Shown in pieces: positions 59,816-61,506 of a stretch of DNA of 61,506 nucleotides; position 1 is the first letter of the stretch; every line of letters starts with the position of its first letter. The notes beneath the pieces are model-generated. The model did not search any database. It was not told the origin of the DNA and saw only the letters and a program-made list of their open reading frames with translations. The DNA comes from JABCPE02 sp963516675. Its GTDB lineage: Bacteria > Bacteroidota > Bacteroidia > Flavobacteriales > Weeksellaceae. The position numbers and the translations under genes were made by a program. The stretch is taken from NCBI GenBank assembly GCA_963516675.1, contig CAUQBH010000013.1, positions 1-61,506 on the forward strand. Reading direction: 5' to 3'.

Positions 59816-60772
59816 ATGAGTTGGTTTAAAAATATTTTTAAGAAAGAAGAAAAAGAAACTCTGGACAAAGGTTTGGAAAAGTCCAGACAAGGATTTTTTG
59901 ATAAAATAACGAAAGCTGTCATAGGAAAATCCAAGGTGGATGATGAGGTTTTGGATGATTTGGAGGAAATCCTCATCGCATCGGATGTAGGAGCTGCTAC
60001 CACTATCAAAATTATTCAAAGAATAGAGGAAAGGGCAGCCAGAGACAAATATGTAAATACGACTGAACTTGATAAAATCCTAAGGGAAGAAATCTCTGCT
60101 CTTCTGCTGGAAAACCCGCATTCTAAAACAGGAAATATCGATGAAACCAAGAAACCATATGTCATCATGGTAGTCGGTGTAAATGGCGTAGGGAAGACAA
60201 CCACGATAGGGAAATTAGCCCATCAGTTCAAAACCCAAGGGAAAAAAGTGGTGCTGGGTGCAGCGGATACTTTCCGTGCGGCGGCAGTAGACCAGCTTGT
60301 GATTTGGAGTGAGAGGGTAGGCGTTCCTATTGTGAAACAGGGAATGGGTAGCGACCCTGCCTCTGTGGCGTTTGATACATTGCAGTCAGCTGTTGCACAG
60401 AATGCAGATGTAGTTATCATAGATACAGCAGGAAGGCTTCATAATAAAATCAATCTGATGAACGAGCTTTCTAAAATCAAACGAGTGATGCAGAAAATCG
60501 TTCCAGATGCTCCGCACGAGGTGCTTTTGGTTTTGGATGGCTCTACAGGGCAGAATGCTTTTGAACAGGCGAAACAGTTTACAGCAGCGACAGAAGTAAA
60601 TGCACTTGCTGTGACTAAACTTGATGGAACAGCGAAAGGCGGTATGGTTATCGGGATTTCAGACCAGTTCCAAATTCCTGTGAAATACATCGGTGTGGGC
60701 GAAGGAATGGAGGATTTACAGTTGTTCAACGGAGAAGAATTCGTGGATTCCTTTTTCAAGAGAGAGAGATAA
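59816..60772 (+). CDS. ftsY: Signal recognition particle receptor FtsY
   Basis: 318 residues. A short basic-acidic N-terminal part (SWFKNIFKKEEKETLDKGLE) replaces the long acidic A domain of E. coli. The N domain (about 20-105) precedes the GTPase domain: VVGVNGVGKTTTIGKLA, AADTFRAAAVDQL, DTAGRLHNKINLM and TKLDGTAKGGM. It receives SRP-bound ribosomes at the membrane. The stop overlaps the next start (TAATG), so thiN is translationally coupled. Confidence 0.96.
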   Translation: MSWFKNIFKKEEKETLDKGLEKSRQGFFDKITKAVIGKSKVDDEVLDDLEEILIASDVGAATTIKIIQRIEERAARDKYVNTTELDKILREEISALLLENPHSKTGNIDETKKPYVIMVVGVNGVGKTTTIGKLAHQFKTQGKKVVLGAADTFRAAAVDQLVIWSERVGVPIVKQGMGSDPASVAFDTLQSAVAQNADVVIIDTAGRLHNKINLMNELSKIKRVMQKIVPDAPHEVLLVLDGSTGQNAFEQAKQFTAATEVNALAVTKLDGTAKGGMVIGISDQFQIPVKYIGVGEGMEDLQLFNGEEFVDSFFKRER

Positions 60773-61389
60773 TGTCCAGAGCTTTGCTTTTTATCAATGG
60801 TGAGCCTCCCAAAACACTGCCTTCGTTGGCTGATTATCAGCTGATAGCGTGTACGGATGGGGCTTTTCATTATTTAAAGGAGAAAAATTTCCCATTGGAG
60901 AAACTGACCTTTATTTCAGGGGATTTTGATTCTCACACGGGAGCGGATGAGGCTATTTATCAGGGTAAATTTGTCCATACACCAGACCAGAATAAAACAG
61001 ATTTTCATAAAGCGCTGGAAATCATCGTAGAAAAAGGAATAAAAAAAGTGGATGTTTATGGAGCAAGCGGGCGCGAGCAAGACCACTTTTTGGGGAATAT
61101 TCATACGGCTTATTTGTTTAGGGAAGAACTGGAAATTAGTTTTTTTGATGATTATTCCACTTATTTTTTTATTCCAAATGATTTTACCATTCGGAAAGTA
61201 AAAGGCAAAATGGTTTCGCTGCTTCCTTTTCCAGTGGCTGAAAATATCTTTACCCAAGGGCTTCACTGGGAGCTGAGGGGAGAGAGCCTTTCACTGATGG
61301 AGAGAATAGGCACGAGAAACAGGGCAGATACCGATGAAATATCCATAAAATACGATAAAGGCAGTTTACTTTTGTTTATAGAAAATTAA
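60772..61389 (+). CDS. Thiamine diphosphokinase
   Basis: 205 residues. The N-terminal catalytic domain shows TFISGDFDSHTGADE, then TPDQNKTDFHKALEII and the acidic GASGREQDHFLGNI; the C-terminal beta domain ends in IKYDKGSLLLF. It converts thiamine to thiamine diphosphate with ATP (the ThiN/TPK family). Its start overlaps the ftsY stop in TAATG, so it is translated together with ftsY. No TPP riboswitch is visible upstream. Confidence 0.88.
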   Translation: MSRALLFINGEPPKTLPSLADYQLIACTDGAFHYLKEKNFPLEKLTFISGDFDSHTGADEAIYQGKFVHTPDQNKTDFHKALEIIVEKGIKKVDVYGASGREQDHFLGNIHTAYLFREELEISFFDDYSTYFFIPNDFTIRKVKGKMVSLLPFPVAENIFTQGLHWELRGESLSLMERIGTRNRADTDEISIKYDKGSLLLFIEN

Positions 61390-61394
61390 AAATT

Positions 61395-61506
61395 ATGAGA
61401 AATATTATTGTTTTTATTTTGTTGTTTTTATCCGCTCAGTTCGCAGCTCAGCCTGGGGGAGGAGGCGGATTGCGTGTGCTGAATGTATATGATGAACACA
61501 AACGAC
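61395..61506 (+). CDS. Start of a secreted protein (cut by window end)
   Basis: 37 codons are visible. MRNIIVFILLFLSAQFAAQP is a signal peptide, and the mature part begins with GGGGGL and NVYDEHKR. The frame is open to the window edge. The gap to the thiamine diphosphokinase gene is 5 bases, so it is probably in the same transcription unit. Too short to classify. Confidence 0.6.
   Translation, partial: MRNIIVFILLFLSAQFAAQPGGGGGLRVLNVYDEHKR

Noticed and set aside
60700..60775. TPP riboswitch before the thiamine diphosphokinase gene
   Set aside because: The gene start overlaps the ftsY stop, leaving no leader, and no conserved CUGAGA core is present.
1..61506. CRISPR arrays, insertion sequences and transposases
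   Set aside because: No regularly spaced direct repeats, no terminal inverted repeats around transposase-like genes and no transposase or integrase motifs were seen in any frame.

Overview
The window reads as chromosomal DNA of a Bacteroidetes bacterium, most likely class Flavobacteriia and close to the Chryseobacterium/Riemerella/Bergeyella group (Weeksellaceae). This is inferred, not proven. The support is low GC, many genes preceded by the Bacteroidetes -7 element TAnnTTTG rather than by a Shine-Dalgarno sequence, a TonB receptor, PCMD and DUF2723 proteins, an L28-L33-DUF4295 ribosomal cluster, and a short ATP synthase epsilon subunit.

Layout. 1-2042: an accessory patch with the tail of a YD/RHS-like protein, a SUKH immunity protein, an unknown protein and a DUF695-RraB protein. 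2154-10767: a membrane protein, DUF488, purH, two tandem secreted paralogues, a PCMD lipoprotein with an outer-membrane barrel, and priA. 10880-14221: dacB (PBP4), tpx and a LysM-SGNH hydrolase. 14306-17191: a lone trpB and an exported lactate-oxidase-like gene, each behind its own copy of a leader-peptide/terminator region. 17203-23362: atpD-atpC, ribF, map, a HAD phosphatase, a GNAT protein and a YugP peptidase. 23367-30708: YigZ, ribD, DUF349, aroE, a LolE-like permease, rbfA, mscL and a threonine-dehydrogenase-like gene. 30861-31134: a Lys-Leu-Lys tRNA cluster. 31232-33800: aroK, an AT-rich stretch with two uncharacterised genes, and kdsA. 33892-45129: a large DUF2723 membrane protein, a TonB receptor with a periplasmic thioredoxin, a flippase, an FkbM methyltransferase, a pseudouridine synthase, an epimerase and an orphan Imm53 gene. 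45214-57267: yidD, lgt, a hydrolase, an aldehyde dehydrogenase with an SDR, a pabA/trpG glutaminase, ZIP, DUF4136, M48, VanZ and lnt. 57352-61506: rpmB-rpmG-DUF4295, a DUF262/DUF1524 protein, ftsY, thiN and the start of a secreted protein.

Functional themes. Cell-envelope work dominates: lgt and lnt for lipoprotein maturation, dacB and the LysM-SGNH protein for peptidoglycan, kdsA for Kdo, and the flippase, FkbM and DUF2723 genes for glycans. Shikimate and aromatic genes (aroE, aroK, trpB, pabA/trpG) are scattered rather than clustered.

The most striking signal is at 15488-17191. Two diverged direct copies of about 200 bp each encode a 21-codon leader peptide, a possible antiterminator and a terminator hairpin with compensatory base changes. 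One copy has two adjacent Trp codons and precedes trpB. The other has one Trp codon and precedes the oxidase gene, whose first ten codons are nearly those of trpB. This looks like Trp-responsive attenuation that was duplicated and attached to an unrelated exported enzyme.
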